A program made the translations under genes and the position numbers. From CAKZYD01 sp039814715 (GTDB lineage Bacteria > Pseudomonadota > Alphaproteobacteria > Sphingomonadales > CAKZYD01), in NCBI GenBank assembly GCA_039814715.1, contig JBCCAR010000019.1, positions 4,763-68,762 of the forward strand: DNA of 64,000 nt, given 5' to 3'. Below are positions 18,824 through 28,380 of the stretch, piece after piece; positions within the stretch are counted from its first letter, which is position 1, and every line of letters begins with the position of its first letter. The notes under the pieces are model-generated. The model worked only from the letters and a program-made list of their open reading frames with translations. It did not search any database and was not told the DNA's origin.

Positions 18824-21127
18824 ATGTATCGGTTTTTCTGGCCAATCGCTGATCTATCGCTGCGTCATCGCACGATCGGGCTTAGCCTTTGGCTCGCGCT
18901 CATCGTGCTGTGCTGCGCCGGATTACCGCGTCTTAGCATTGCCTATGACTATCGATCTTTCTTTGACGATGCCAATCCAGAGCTTGCCAGCTTCAATCAG
19001 ATCGAAAACCAGTACACGGCCACCGACAGCGTAAACCTGGTAATCCACCGCGCAGATGGGGACCTGTTCAACACAGCGGATTTAAAAACCCTCGATTGGC
19101 TCACTGAGCGTAGCTTGGCGATCCCTTATTCTACACGCAGCCAGTCCATGGCCAACTTTCAATATAGCGACGCCGCAGGCGATGATATTTTGGTAGAGCC
19201 ATTAATCGCCCCGCTCCGGCAAAACACAGCAAATGCGCCAAACATCATTGAAGAGCGCGCGCAGTCGCAAGCCCTTGTAAGAGGGCGCCTCATCTCTGCT
19301 GACGGCATGACCGCGCAGGTCATCGTAACCGTTCGCCTCCCTGCCGATCAAGGCAACGTGTTGCCTGCGGTTAAAGATGAGGTGGAAGCCATCGCCGAGG
19401 AACTCGCCCAAAGGGCTCCTGCTTTGAGGCTGGCGACTACGGGTGTGGTGATGCTGTCGAGTGCTTTTTTTGACATTACCGTCCAGGACATGGTGCAGCT
19501 CTTTCCCATCATGGGGGTCCTGGTTGTTGGCGTCTTAACTTGGTTTTTTTCCTCATTCCGAGCTGCCGGCTACTGCCTCCTCGTGATATCCTTATCCATC
19601 GGCATGGCGATGGGTCTTGCAGGCTGGTGGGGCCTTGCGCTTACCCCTGCAACCGGGCCCGTTCCGGTCGTCATTATGACCGTGGCGCTGGTGGATTCCG
19701 TCCATATTGTCAGCACATTTTTGCGTCTCCGGACCAGCATGGCGCACAAAGATGCAGTACGCCGCGCCATATTTAATAATTTGCGCCCGATTATCCTGAC
19801 CTCCATAACAACAGCAGTCGGGTTCTTATCCCTTAACTTTTCCGATACGCCGCCCTTTCGCGAGTTTGGCAACATTGCGGCCATGGGGACGATCTTTGCA
19901 GGGCTTGCCTCCATCAGTTTGCTGCCGATGCTTCTTTGCAATACGGCGATGGCAATGGCTGGCACGGACCGGTTCGCCTCCGCCCAGCCCCTGCTCTCCT
20001 TCACGCGGGCGCTGCGCCCGGTGCGGTGGATCATTGTTGTCGCCCTGCTAGGCGCCGGCATATCTGCGATTTGGGCGCTGCGCTCCATTGACGTGGAAGA
20101 CAACTTCGTTGAGTGGATTGGGCAGGGGCAGCCGTTCCGGCAGAATGCAGAGTTTATTCAAGATAAATTACCAGCGCTGTTTACGCTGCAATTCTCTGTC
20201 GCCGCTAGAGACGGCAAGCAAGTGACTGAGCCAGCCTATCTGCGCGATCTAGAGGCTTTGCGGACCCATTTAGAACGCGCGCCAGGGGTTGCTCATGTCG
20301 CGTCCTTCGACCTTGTCATGCGCCGGCTCAATCGCAATTTGAACGGCAATGACCCAGCTTTTGATCGGCTGCCTGAAAGCCCAGAGCTAGCGGCGCAGTA
20401 TTTGCTGCTCTACGAGTTATCCCTGCCGTTTGGGGAAGATTTAACGACGCTGCTGACAATAGACCGCAGCGCGTCGCGTTTAGTGGCGACGCTAGAGCCT
20501 CAGTCATCGAGGCAGATGCGTGCTCTGCGCGCAGAGACGATTGCTTGGGCTGAGCAAAACCTAATGTCTGCAACCGCTGGCGCTGGAACTGGCACCAACA
20601 TGATTTTTGCTGAGTTAACAGCAAGCAACACGCGCTCCATGTTCATCGGGAGTTTGATCGCAGCTATGGGCATTGGGCTGATTTTGATGGTAGCCCTGCG
20701 GACCTGGCGGCTTGGCCTGCTCAGCCTCCTGCCAAACATTGTGCCGCCTCTTTTGGCTTTTGGCGTGTGGGCTGGATTGGTTGGCAGTGTCGGCCTGTAT
20801 GGAGCCTTCGTGGTCTCTGTATCCCTTGGGCTGGTTGTCGATGCGACGGTTCACATGCTGGAGAAATACGCTTCTTTTGCAGCCTCTGGTAGCGCCGAGC
20901 CTGTCGCTCAAACGGTCGCGGAAGTCGGCCCACCTATCTTGATTTCAAGCGCTGTGTTGATGACCGGATTTGCAGTCATCACGTTCTCTACATTTGCGCT
21001 CATCGGGCTTCTGGCCCAATTGGTCTTGCTGACGCTCATCTTTGCAATCCTGGCAGATTTTATCATGCTGCCAGCTCTGCTTTATTGCTTGGAAAAGCCC
21101 AAGGCTGGATCACCCGGAACACCTTGA
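18824..21127 (+). CDS. RND superfamily exporter, MMPL/HpnN type
   Basis: This 767-aa membrane protein has two repeats of one transmembrane helix, a large periplasmic loop and five further helices. The first loop follows IAYDYRSFFDDANPELASF, a signature of MMPL/SSD exporters. The MTVALVDSVHIVSTFLRLR and SLGLVVDATVHMLEKY segments hold the helix-4 acidic residues used in proton coupling. Such proteins move lipids or hopanoids to the periplasm or outer membrane without a dedicated adaptor. It follows an SDR gene. The 3' end overlaps the convergent MATE gene by 46 bp. Confidence 0.88.
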   Translation: MYRFFWPIADLSLRHRTIGLSLWLALIVLCCAGLPRLSIAYDYRSFFDDANPELASFNQIENQYTATDSVNLVIHRADGDLFNTADLKTLDWLTERSLAIPYSTRSQSMANFQYSDAAGDDILVEPLIAPLRQNTANAPNIIEERAQSQALVRGRLISADGMTAQVIVTVRLPADQGNVLPAVKDEVEAIAEELAQRAPALRLATTGVVMLSSAFFDITVQDMVQLFPIMGVLVVGVLTWFFSSFRAAGYCLLVISLSIGMAMGLAGWWGLALTPATGPVPVVIMTVALVDSVHIVSTFLRLRTSMAHKDAVRRAIFNNLRPIILTSITTAVGFLSLNFSDTPPFREFGNIAAMGTIFAGLASISLLPMLLCNTAMAMAGTDRFASAQPLLSFTRALRPVRWIIVVALLGAGISAIWALRSIDVEDNFVEWIGQGQPFRQNAEFIQDKLPALFTLQFSVAARDGKQVTEPAYLRDLEALRTHLERAPGVAHVASFDLVMRRLNRNLNGNDPAFDRLPESPELAAQYLLLYELSLPFGEDLTTLLTIDRSASRLVATLEPQSSRQMRALRAETIAWAEQNLMSATAGAGTGTNMIFAELTASNTRSMFIGSLIAAMGIGLILMVALRTWRLGLLSLLPNIVPPLLAFGVWAGLVGSVGLYGAFVVSVSLGLVVDATVHMLEKYASFAASGSAEPVAQTVAEVGPPILISSAVLMTGFAVITFSTFALIGLLAQLVLLTLIFAILADFIMLPALLYCLEKPKAGSPGTP

Positions 21128-22503
21128 GCAGGCTCGGCTTTAGGCCGCGGGAAGCGCACTTTATACCAAATGACGGCCAAAACGCCTGGAATGACATTTG
21201 ACAGCACATTAGCAGCAACAACGCCTTCAAACCCAAAGCGCGGCGCGGCATAGAGGGCGACGGGCAAATAAATGACCACCAATTTGAGCGTATATAGCAC
21301 CATATTGGGGCGCGGAATGCCAAGCGCATTAAACGCGCCGGCTGTAATCATCAAAAACGCGTAAAGCGGATAGGCGCCGGGCGCTGCCATCAAATAGGTG
21401 GCCGCATAGGCAATCGTATCAGGATTATCATCAAATGCGCCTGCAATGGGCTGCGCAAAGACCGCCAGAACGGCCCATATCAACAACGCATAGCCTGCCG
21501 CCAACAAAAAGGCCAAGCGCATCGCATCACGCATGCGCTGGATTTTGCCCGCGCCCATATTCTGGCCCACAAAAGGGCCGATACACGCAGATAACGCAAG
21601 CGGAATGATAAGCGCCATCATCTCGATACGGCTCGCAACGCCCCACCCTGCCACGGCAGCCTCGCCAAAATCAGAAACAATTGCAACCAAGATCGCTGCT
21701 GAAATTGGCGTAATCGAATTGGTGAGCGCCGAAGGCAGCCCAACATGTAAAATACGCTTCCAATTTTGCTTCATCAGGTCAAAGCCGCCCAGATCAAGCG
21801 CGATCATCCGGTCCCCGCGAAGCAACAAGGCCATGCCAGCAGCACCGGCGAAAAGATTTGCCGCCAAAGACGCAATTGCAGCCCCTCGCAGGCCAAGTGC
21901 AGGGATAAACTCCCACCCAAAAATAAAGAGCGGATCGAGAATTGCGTTGGTAACCGCAGAAATGATCATGATGAGACTAGACCACGTCACATCTCCTCTG
22001 GCGCGCAAGGCTGAACTAGAGATCATCGATGGGCCCATAATGGCCATGCCTGCTAAGTAAACAGACATGTAGTCTTTGATAAGCGGTATCAGGGTCTCAT
22101 CGGCGCCCAAAAGCTGAAAGACCTGGTCTTGCAGTGGCAGCAATAAGGCTGCAACACCAACCGTTGCCGCCAGCGCCAAAAGAAAGGTGTGCAGCGTTGC
22201 GTGCTGCACATCAGACCAATCGGATGCCCCGATTGAGCGAGAAATAACGGCCGTCGCGCCAATACCGATCCCAATCAGGACGCTGGAGACGATGAAGGCG
22301 ACTGGAAAGATATAGGCCATGGCGGCCAGCTCTCGCGTACCTAGCAAGCCAACAAAATATGTGTCTATCACGGGCTGCGAGATAACCGCGATCAGCCCAA
22401 TGATCATGGGGACCACAAGCTTTAAGAGACTGGATAATACGGGCCCCTGTGTTAGCCGCGGTGGGGCTACTGGTTTTGCAGCAGGGGTGTCAGATGTTTC
22501 CAT
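21082..22503 (-). CDS. MATE family multidrug efflux transporter
   Basis: This 473-aa polytopic transporter has twelve predicted helices arranged as two halves. The conserved opening (LLKLVVPMIIGLIAVISQPVIDTYFVGLLG) and a Cys- and Pro-poor core typical of NorM-type Na+/H+ antiporters are visible. The C-terminal 15 codons lie antisense to the end of the RND exporter. The substrate is unknown. An AGGAG is about 14 bases before the ATG. Confidence 0.9.
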   Translation of the reverse strand: METSDTPAAKPVAPPRLTQGPVLSSLLKLVVPMIIGLIAVISQPVIDTYFVGLLGTRELAAMAYIFPVAFIVSSVLIGIGIGATAVISRSIGASDWSDVQHATLHTFLLALAATVGVAALLLPLQDQVFQLLGADETLIPLIKDYMSVYLAGMAIMGPSMISSSALRARGDVTWSSLIMIISAVTNAILDPLFIFGWEFIPALGLRGAAIASLAANLFAGAAGMALLLRGDRMIALDLGGFDLMKQNWKRILHVGLPSALTNSITPISAAILVAIVSDFGEAAVAGWGVASRIEMMALIIPLALSACIGPFVGQNMGAGKIQRMRDAMRLAFLLAAGYALLIWAVLAVFAQPIAGAFDDNPDTIAYAATYLMAAPGAYPLYAFLMITAGAFNALGIPRPNMVLYTLKLVVIYLPVALYAAPRFGFEGVVAANVLSNVIPGVLAVIWYKVRFPRPKAEPAQGVPGDPALGFSKQ

Positions 22504-22657
22504 GATAGGCAGATAGGCTCCTTTAAACGCAAATCACAGTGCTAATGGCAATAAAGTATGTTGCGCGCTTGTGGACAATCGCGGCCTGCTGATACTCTTT
22601 ACATACATCTTCATTCGCGCCTACAGTCTCGTCCGATCACTCTGTGGGGAGAGATTT

Positions 22658-23245
22658 ATGCGCGCATCACTGTTTTTTCTGGTTTCGTCCGTCTTTTGCG
22701 CTGCTTTAACGCCGCCTGCATCAGCGAGCAGCACCTTTTTGGGCAATGGGATGGGAAAAGCCTGTTTCGATGCCGTGCGGCTCGGCACAACCTCAAACAA
22801 AGACCTACAGCTCTGCACAGATGCCCTTGTCTCCGGCACATTGACAGGCAAGGATTTGCCAGCGACCTATGTCAACCGTGGCATCATTTTGATGCGGATG
22901 GAACGCTATAAAGATGCGCTTAGCGATTATGAACGCGCGCTGGACTATAATCCCGCTTTAGCTGAAGCAAAAATTAATATGGGCGCAGCTCTCATCGGAC
23001 TGCGGCGCTATGCTAGCGCAATCGGCTATCTTGAAAGCGGGTTGGAAGAAGGCCCAATCTCGCCCCACATAGCCCATTACAATTTGGGCATCGCGCATGA
23101 GCAAATAGGCGACTATCAGAATGCACGCGCCCATTATGCAAGTGCGGTAAGTGTAGCGCCAGAATGGTCTCCTGCGCTGCGCAAGCTAGAAAGCTTACCG
23201 CTCCCTTACGAACCGGCAGCCTCGGGCGAAAGCGAAAGCCGCTAA
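22658..23245 (+). CDS. TPR-repeat protein, exported
   Basis: This 195-aa protein has a cleavable signal peptide (about residues 1-22, ending PASASS). At least three tetratricopeptide repeats follow (ATYVNRGIILMRMERYKDALSDYERAL-like units, residues about 65-165). TPRs mediate protein-protein contacts, so it is probably a periplasmic scaffold. The ATG at 22658 has GGGGAGAG upstream. Its stop overlaps that of the convergent lpxR-like gene by 4 bp. Confidence 0.82.
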   Translation: MRASLFFLVSSVFCAALTPPASASSTFLGNGMGKACFDAVRLGTTSNKDLQLCTDALVSGTLTGKDLPATYVNRGIILMRMERYKDALSDYERALDYNPALAEAKINMGAALIGLRRYASAIGYLESGLEEGPISPHIAHYNLGIAHEQIGDYQNARAHYASAVSVAPEWSPALRKLESLPLPYEPAASGESESR

Positions 23246-24204
23246 AACAATGAAATACCAAAGCGTATCTCGCCAATGCGGTGAAAGGTCCGTTCTTGGA
23301 AATCGTGGCGGCGGCTGATGGCTGAAACGCCGAAGCCAAGCCAATAGCGCCCATAGCTAGCCAATGCACCAAAACGGCCTTCCCACTGCAGGGTTTTGTC
23401 TGGAGCCTCTAAGCTTGAGCGAAACAGGTTGCCTTCAACCACGGTTGAATAAGCTTCTACCTCGCCGGTTGCACCTGCATGGATGTGCCAGCGAAAGCTA
23501 TCTTTAGGTTTGAACAGTCGCGGCACTTCATGCCCATGGCGAATACTCAGCGCAGCGGGCTGACCTTCCAGATCTGGCCCGAAGCGCCAAACAAAGCCGG
23601 CGCGCGCACTTGTCGAAACGTTACCAAAACTCAGGCCTAAATAAGGCTCGAGGGTCAAGGCAAAGGCTTCATCCCCCAACACGTTGAGCGGTGCGGCAAC
23701 GTCGTAGTGTAGATTAAGCGCCGGTTCCGTCCTGATCTGATTATCCCAGCCTTCAGCGCGCGGCAGATCACGGATACTGTGGACAAAATTCTGGACTTCG
23801 CCGCCAATGGCCGGCGGGCCAAAGACGCCCAAAACAAGAGACAGGCGGTGCACCAATGGCCCTTTGCTATAAACTGCGTCGACCTGGCCAAACAACAAAC
23901 CAACATAGGGGCGCTCATTAGGCACAGCATCCGTCGTTTGTTTATCCACTGGTGTATAAATGAGCTGGCCTAGGCTATAGCGCATTTGAAATGCCTCAGG
24001 CTCAAAGGTGTTAGCCAAAAAAGATCGGATAAACTGAGGCGCTTGGCCGATATCAGCTGTATAGCTGAATAGACCGCCATTGGAATATTCCCGGTCCGTG
24101 CCGAAATAGAGATCATTATCAAGCGTGAAGGAAAATGTGCCGCCTGCGTAAGCTGGCAGCGCCCACACGCAGCAAAGAATAGATACGTAACGCCAAAGTC
24201 TCAT
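23242..24204 (-). CDS. LpxR-like lipid A 3'-O-deacylase (DUF2219)
   Basis: This 320-aa outer-membrane beta-barrel protein has a signal peptide (ending PAYA). LpxR marks are visible: TLDNDLYFGTDREYSNG near the N-terminus, YTPVDKQ, RPYVGLLFG, and VHSIRDLPRAEGWDNQI holding the catalytic His region, with a terminal Phe typical of outer-membrane proteins. LpxR removes the 3'-acyloxyacyl chain from lipid A. It is divergent from a MlaC-like gene, which suggests shared outer-membrane maintenance. Confidence 0.85.
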   Translation of the reverse strand: MRLWRYVSILCCVWALPAYAGGTFSFTLDNDLYFGTDREYSNGGLFSYTADIGQAPQFIRSFLANTFEPEAFQMRYSLGQLIYTPVDKQTTDAVPNERPYVGLLFGQVDAVYSKGPLVHRLSLVLGVFGPPAIGGEVQNFVHSIRDLPRAEGWDNQIRTEPALNLHYDVAAPLNVLGDEAFALTLEPYLGLSFGNVSTSARAGFVWRFGPDLEGQPAALSIRHGHEVPRLFKPKDSFRWHIHAGATGEVEAYSTVVEGNLFRSSLEAPDKTLQWEGRFGALASYGRYWLGFGVSAISRRHDFQERTFHRIGEIRFGISLF

Positions 24205-24325
24205 GGCACATCGATTAACGCGTTTGCCAACAAAGGCAAGAGCACGCCAGCGATATTCATTTAAGGGTCATATGCAAAGCGATATAGTCCGCACCGTCAG
24301 TACTGTTTCCAATGAGAGCTCAACG

Positions 24326-24961
24326 ATGAAGGCTTTTTTGTTTTTTCCAGTTGCCATCATGGCTGCGTTTTCTGCGCCAATGGCCCATGCGCAAAATAGT
24401 ACCTTGCTGAGCGCAGTGGAAATCAACAACGCAGTGAACGTAATTGATGATCTGCATATTTCGCTTACAAACCTAATGCTCTCGGATGAGGTGGACCTCG
24501 CCGCCCGAAAAGAGCTTATCGCGCCTGCGCTCACCAAAGCGTTTGACCTCCCGGCCATGACAAAGGCCGTCCTCGGCAGCCGTGCTTGGCGCGGTGCAAC
24601 CCCGAATGAACAAGAGCAGGCAAAAGATGCCTTTAAAAACTGGATGATTACCCAGTATGCGAGCCGGTTTACACGCAGCAAAAACCCTAAGTTTTCAACG
24701 CGCGAGACCCGGGATGGCGGCATCAACACAATTGTAGTGGAGACCGTGCTGCGCACCAGCAAGCGGCTTGTGAACCTTGACTACCGCATGCGCAAAAATG
24801 GTACTGATTTTCAAATCATCGATGTGTTTTTAGATGGCCGCGTGAGTGAAGTGGCACTTCGCAAGTCAGAATACCGCCAGCTGGTAAAATCCCAAGGCGT
24901 GGCCGGCTTCACGGACGCCCTCAACAAAAAATCTAAGGATGCAGGCGCGTCGCCCAGCTAA
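24326..24961 (+). CDS. MlaC-like phospholipid-binding protein (Tgt2/ABC substrate-binding)
   Basis: This 211-aa periplasmic protein has a signal peptide ending MAHAQ, followed by the MlaC/Ttg2D fold. Recognisable parts are the helical start, an ALTKAFDLPAMTKAVLGSRAWR block, and FKNWMITQYASRF. MlaC ferries phospholipids between the outer membrane and the MlaFEDB ABC complex, but no mlaFEDB genes are next to it here. The upstream in-frame start at 24203 is rejected because the signal peptide begins at 24326. Confidence 0.8.
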   Translation: MKAFLFFPVAIMAAFSAPMAHAQNSTLLSAVEINNAVNVIDDLHISLTNLMLSDEVDLAARKELIAPALTKAFDLPAMTKAVLGSRAWRGATPNEQEQAKDAFKNWMITQYASRFTRSKNPKFSTRETRDGGINTIVVETVLRTSKRLVNLDYRMRKNGTDFQIIDVFLDGRVSEVALRKSEYRQLVKSQGVAGFTDALNKKSKDAGASPS

Positions 24962-26448
24962 CTTGAATAGTAGCTGGCATAGGCGTCTCTGAGAACTTCC
25001 TTGCGTACCTTGCCCATCGTATTGCGCGGTAAAGTATCTCGCTCAATCAGCGCCTTTGGCACTTTATAATTGGCTAAACTGGTTTTGAGGTCGCTTAGCA
25101 GGGCCGTTTCATCAACATCATAACCAGAACGCGGCACGATGACTGCCGTTACCGCCTCGCCAAAATCAGCATGCGCAATGCCAATGACTGCACTTTCATC
25201 GATCTCTGGACGCGCGTTGAGGGCTTGCTCGATCTCAATCGGATAGACGTTAAACCCGCCGGATATGATCATGTCCTTCGCCCGGCCAACAAGGAAAACA
25301 TAACCCGCGTCGTCTTTATAGCCTTGATCCCCAGTTTTAAAGTAACCGTCGTTGGTAAACGACTGCGCTGTTTTATCTGGCGCGCGCCAATAGCCGGTCA
25401 TGACATTTGGGCCCTTTACTTCAACGTCGCCCGTTTCTCCAGGCGGCACCTCTGCGCCATCAGGGCCGACAATCCGAATTGTTATGTCCGCCAGTGCTGG
25501 CCCAACCGCACCGGCAATGCGCGGTCCATCATAGAGATTAGAGCTGATCATCACCGTTTCCGTCATGCCGTATCGCTCTAAGATCGCTGACCCAGCGCGA
25601 TCTTCAAACGCCTTGAAGGTCTGGGGCAATAGCGGCGCTGAACCAGAAGTAAAAAGCCGCATATGTTCAGCGACCGCGCGCGTGAACTTAGGAGATGCAA
25701 GGAGCCGTGTATAAAATGTCGGCACGCCCATAAACACCGTCGCGTGCGGCAAATGGGTCAAAACACCCTCTACGGAGAAGCCGTCCAACAAAAGCTGCTG
25801 GCAGCCCGCCATGAAGGAGACATTGGACGCAACAAACAGCCCGTGTGCATGAAAAATTGGTAGCGCGTGGAGCAGTGTATCTTCAGCCGTAAAGCGCCAG
25901 GCTTTCGCCAGCGTTTTTGCGTTGCTCGATAGGTTACGATGGGACAATACAGCCCCTTTGGGCTGGCCCGTCGTGCCGGACGTATACAAAATCGCCGCTG
26001 GATCGTCCGCATCGGCGTCATAAACGGGGCTCATGGGTGTCGTATCCGCCGCGGCTTGCATCAAGCTACCGCCGCGCCCTTCGAGCGTGTGAAACGCGCA
26101 GCGGTCATACTGCAAAGAGGCTGCGGCAAGCCCAGGGTCGACGACCAAAAGCGCGGGATCACTGTCCTCAACTATATGGGCCGCTTCATCAGCCGTATAA
26201 GCAGTATTCATCGGAACAAAAATTGCGCCAAAACGCAAACACGCAAGATAAAGCGCTAAGGCTTCTGGGCTCTTTTTCACTTGGACAGCAACGCGGTCAC
26301 CGGGCCGCACGCCGCTATCACAAAAGACGCCGCAAATGCGGGCGGACAACGCGTCCAAGTCTTCAAACCGCAATTGACGGCCATCGTCCGTTTTAATTGC
26401 AATGGCGTGGGGACTTTTAAACCCTGCAAACACATCAAAAATATTTGC
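24958..26448 (-). CDS. matB: Malonyl-CoA synthetase (MatB-like AMP ligase)
   Basis: This ~496-aa ANL ligase closely follows the malonyl-CoA synthetase pattern: YTSGTTGQPKGAVLSH P-loop, LPIFHAHGLFVA, and MTETVMISSNLYDGPRIAG, then a C-terminal domain with the catalytic Lys in NTMGKVRK. It makes malonyl-CoA from free malonate. The frame is open to 26583, but the family N-terminus (NIFDVFAG) starts at TTG 26448, with GAGGGG upstream; the true start is therefore uncertain between 26448 and 26583. The stop overlaps the convergent MlaC-like gene by 4 bp. Confidence 0.85.
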   Translation of the reverse strand, partial: ANIFDVFAGFKSPHAIAIKTDDGRQLRFEDLDALSARICGVFCDSGVRPGDRVAVQVKKSPEALALYLACLRFGAIFVPMNTAYTADEAAHIVEDSDPALLVVDPGLAAASLQYDRCAFHTLEGRGGSLMQAAADTTPMSPVYDADADDPAAILYTSGTTGQPKGAVLSHRNLSSNAKTLAKAWRFTAEDTLLHALPIFHAHGLFVASNVSFMAGCQQLLLDGFSVEGVLTHLPHATVFMGVPTFYTRLLASPKFTRAVAEHMRLFTSGSAPLLPQTFKAFEDRAGSAILERYGMTETVMISSNLYDGPRIAGAVGPALADITIRIVGPDGAEVPPGETGDVEVKGPNVMTGYWRAPDKTAQSFTNDGYFKTGDQGYKDDAGYVFLVGRAKDMIISGGFNVYPIEIEQALNARPEIDESAVIGIAHADFGEAVTAVIVPRSGYDVDETALLSDLKTSLANYKVPKALIERDTLPRNTMGKVRKEVLRDAYASYYSS

Positions 26449-26667
26449 CAACCCGCTGCCCCCTCGCGCTGCCGTGCGTGCTGGGTCTTTAACAACGCTG
26501 GGCAGAACGCGCCAGTCAGAAATTGCGCAGCGCGGGACGTACGAGTTTTTCAGCATGCGCGGCAACGCCGCGGTTGATCCCAAGTCGATGCACCCTAAAA
26601 CCTAAGTATTGCATCTGGCGGCTCTGCCACCATCTAGCACCTTAACGGCAACAAACAGGAGGCCCCC

Positions 26668-27261
26668 ATGCCGATTAGCAAGCCCGATCTTCCCTATGCA
26701 GACAATGCCTTAGAGCCCGTCATCTCGGCAGAAACCATCAGCTATCACTATGGCAAACACCATCAGGCCTATGTGAATAAGTGTAACGAACTAACCGCTG
26801 GAACGCCGCTTGAAAATGCGGACGTAGAAACCATCATCGTTGAAGCGGCCAAGGACAAAGGTGGCCTCTACAATCAGGCTGCTCAAGTGTGGAACCACAC
26901 CTTCTACTGGGACAGCATGGCACCTGGCGCTGGCGGTGCGCCAACTGGTGAGATTGCAGCCATGATTGACAAAGACTTTGGGTCGTTCGATGAGTTCAAA
27001 GCCCAATTCAAAGCAAAAGCAGTCGGCCAGTTCGGAAGCGGTTGGGCATGGTTGGTTAAAGGGGCCAATGGCCTCGCCGTCACCAACTCACTGAACGCAG
27101 ACACCCCGCTTGGAACTGATGAAGCACCGCTTCTTGTGTGCGACGTGTGGGAGCACGCTTACTATCTCGACCATCAAAACAAGCGCCCTGACTATGTGGA
27201 TGCGTGGATGGACAATCTCGTGAGCTGGGACAAAGTCAACGAGCGCCTCGCAGCTGCGTAA
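26668..27261 (+). CDS. sodB: Superoxide dismutase, Fe type
   Basis: This 197-aa Fe/Mn-family SOD has metal ligands His27 (in SYHYGKHH), a His in QVWNHTFYW, and the Asp/His pair in CDVWEHAYYLDHQN. The WDSMAPGAGG segment favours the iron type. It detoxifies superoxide in the cytoplasm. AGGAGG lies before the ATG, and a good intrinsic terminator follows 30 bp after the stop. Confidence 0.95.
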   Translation: MPISKPDLPYADNALEPVISAETISYHYGKHHQAYVNKCNELTAGTPLENADVETIIVEAAKDKGGLYNQAAQVWNHTFYWDSMAPGAGGAPTGEIAAMIDKDFGSFDEFKAQFKAKAVGQFGSGWAWLVKGANGLAVTNSLNADTPLGTDEAPLLVCDVWEHAYYLDHQNKRPDYVDAWMDNLVSWDKVNERLAAA

Positions 27262-27292
27262 AACGACTGTATCGTATCGGTAGAGACCTTAG

Positions 27293-27326
27293 GCCTCGCG
27301 CGGCACATGCCGGGCGGGGCTTTTTT
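27293..27326 (+). terminator. Intrinsic terminator after sodB
   Basis: Arms GCCTCGCGCGGCA and TGCCGGGCGGGGC pair over about 12 positions (one mismatch, one G-T) around a small loop and are followed by six T and an A. The hairpin overlaps the end of the convergent hydrolase gene. Confidence 0.85.
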
Positions 27327-28251
27327 ATGGGGCAACCTCTGCGTCGATCCAATCGAGCACATGCTGCGCGACAGTCTGCCAGCGCGTATCGACCATCAGG
27401 GCATGAGCCGTGTCTTCGAAAATTACTGGTGTAACCCCGTGAAACTGAGCAGTGCGTTCAACCGCTGATGCAGGGATCAGCCGGTCTTCAGAGCCACCGA
27501 CAACTGTCAGCGGAATACCATTTAAGTATCCAGGGGCGCAGGCCAAGGGTAGCTGGGCTTCCATCAATGCGCGCGGTGCCTCGGGCGACGAGCGGCGCAG
27601 AATATCGCGCGCAACCGCATCTGGCGCGTCAGGCGAGAACAGCGCCTCGCGTGCCACACTGACACTGCCCATGGAAGGCGACATTGCGAAGGTTGCCGTG
27701 TTCCAAAATAATAAGGGATTAGACAGCGCGAGTTGCCATGAGGCGAAGGTCATCCCTTCAGGCGGCACACTGGCGAGCAAGGCAAGCGCATGCGGGTGCT
27801 GCACGGCGCTTACTTTTTGAGCAACAAGGCCGCCGAGCGAATGCCCTATCAGAATGGGAGGGATGCCCAAGTGTTCGATTAAATCTTCCACATCGGCCGC
27901 ATAGTCTGACAGGCCGTGCGGAGTTGGAATGAAAGGGCTGACTGAGCGGCGCCCGCGCAAGTCAATCGCATAGCTATCAAAGCCATGATGGGCGAAGAAC
28001 GGCTGAAAATAACGGCCCCAAATCCAGCCACCGCAGAACGCGCCGTGAATGAACACGATTGGGCGTTTGTGGGCCTTACCGTCGCTGCGTGCCTCATAAA
28101 ACTGCAAAGCAGAGCGCGCAGGTCGCTGCAACGTCTTGACAGTGACCTCAGTGTCGAAAGCCTGATCCAAATTTCTTTTCCAATCCAATGGGTTTAGCAA
28201 GCAGCGCAAACCCCGCGCGACCATAGCGATCTCAAAGCATGTGACAACCAC
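27325..28251 (-). CDS. Alpha/beta hydrolase
   Basis: This 308-aa alpha/beta-fold hydrolase has the oxyanion-hole HGAFCGGW, nucleophile elbow GHSLGG, an Asp in GSEDRLIP and a His in DTAHALM, a complete Ser-Asp-His triad. An N-terminal extension of about 60 residues lacks clear homology, so an internal start is possible. The substrate (ester, lactone or epoxide) cannot be told. It lies convergent to sodB. Confidence 0.85.
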   Translation of the reverse strand: MVVTCFEIAMVARGLRCLLNPLDWKRNLDQAFDTEVTVKTLQRPARSALQFYEARSDGKAHKRPIVFIHGAFCGGWIWGRYFQPFFAHHGFDSYAIDLRGRRSVSPFIPTPHGLSDYAADVEDLIEHLGIPPILIGHSLGGLVAQKVSAVQHPHALALLASVPPEGMTFASWQLALSNPLLFWNTATFAMSPSMGSVSVAREALFSPDAPDAVARDILRRSSPEAPRALMEAQLPLACAPGYLNGIPLTVVGGSEDRLIPASAVERTAQFHGVTPVIFEDTAHALMVDTRWQTVAQHVLDWIDAEVAP

Positions 28252-28351
28252 AGCTTGCTGGGGCCGACCCTTTGATGTTGCATATGGCTGAAGAAAAAAG
28301 GCTTAAACGAAGTGAAATTCTTGCTGGAAATGTATCAGCGCCCACCCTATT

Positions 28352-28366
28352 TGTTATCATGTAACA
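28352..28366 (+). promoter_or_regulatory. Zur-type operator upstream of merC-like gene
   Basis: TGTTA-TCATG-TAACA is a perfect 5+5+5 inverted repeat, identical in both half-sites to the operators in the zinc island 24 kb away. It ends 14 bp before the merC-like ATG, where a bound repressor would block transcription. Confidence 0.75.
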
Positions 28367-28380
28367 TCAGCGGAAAACCA

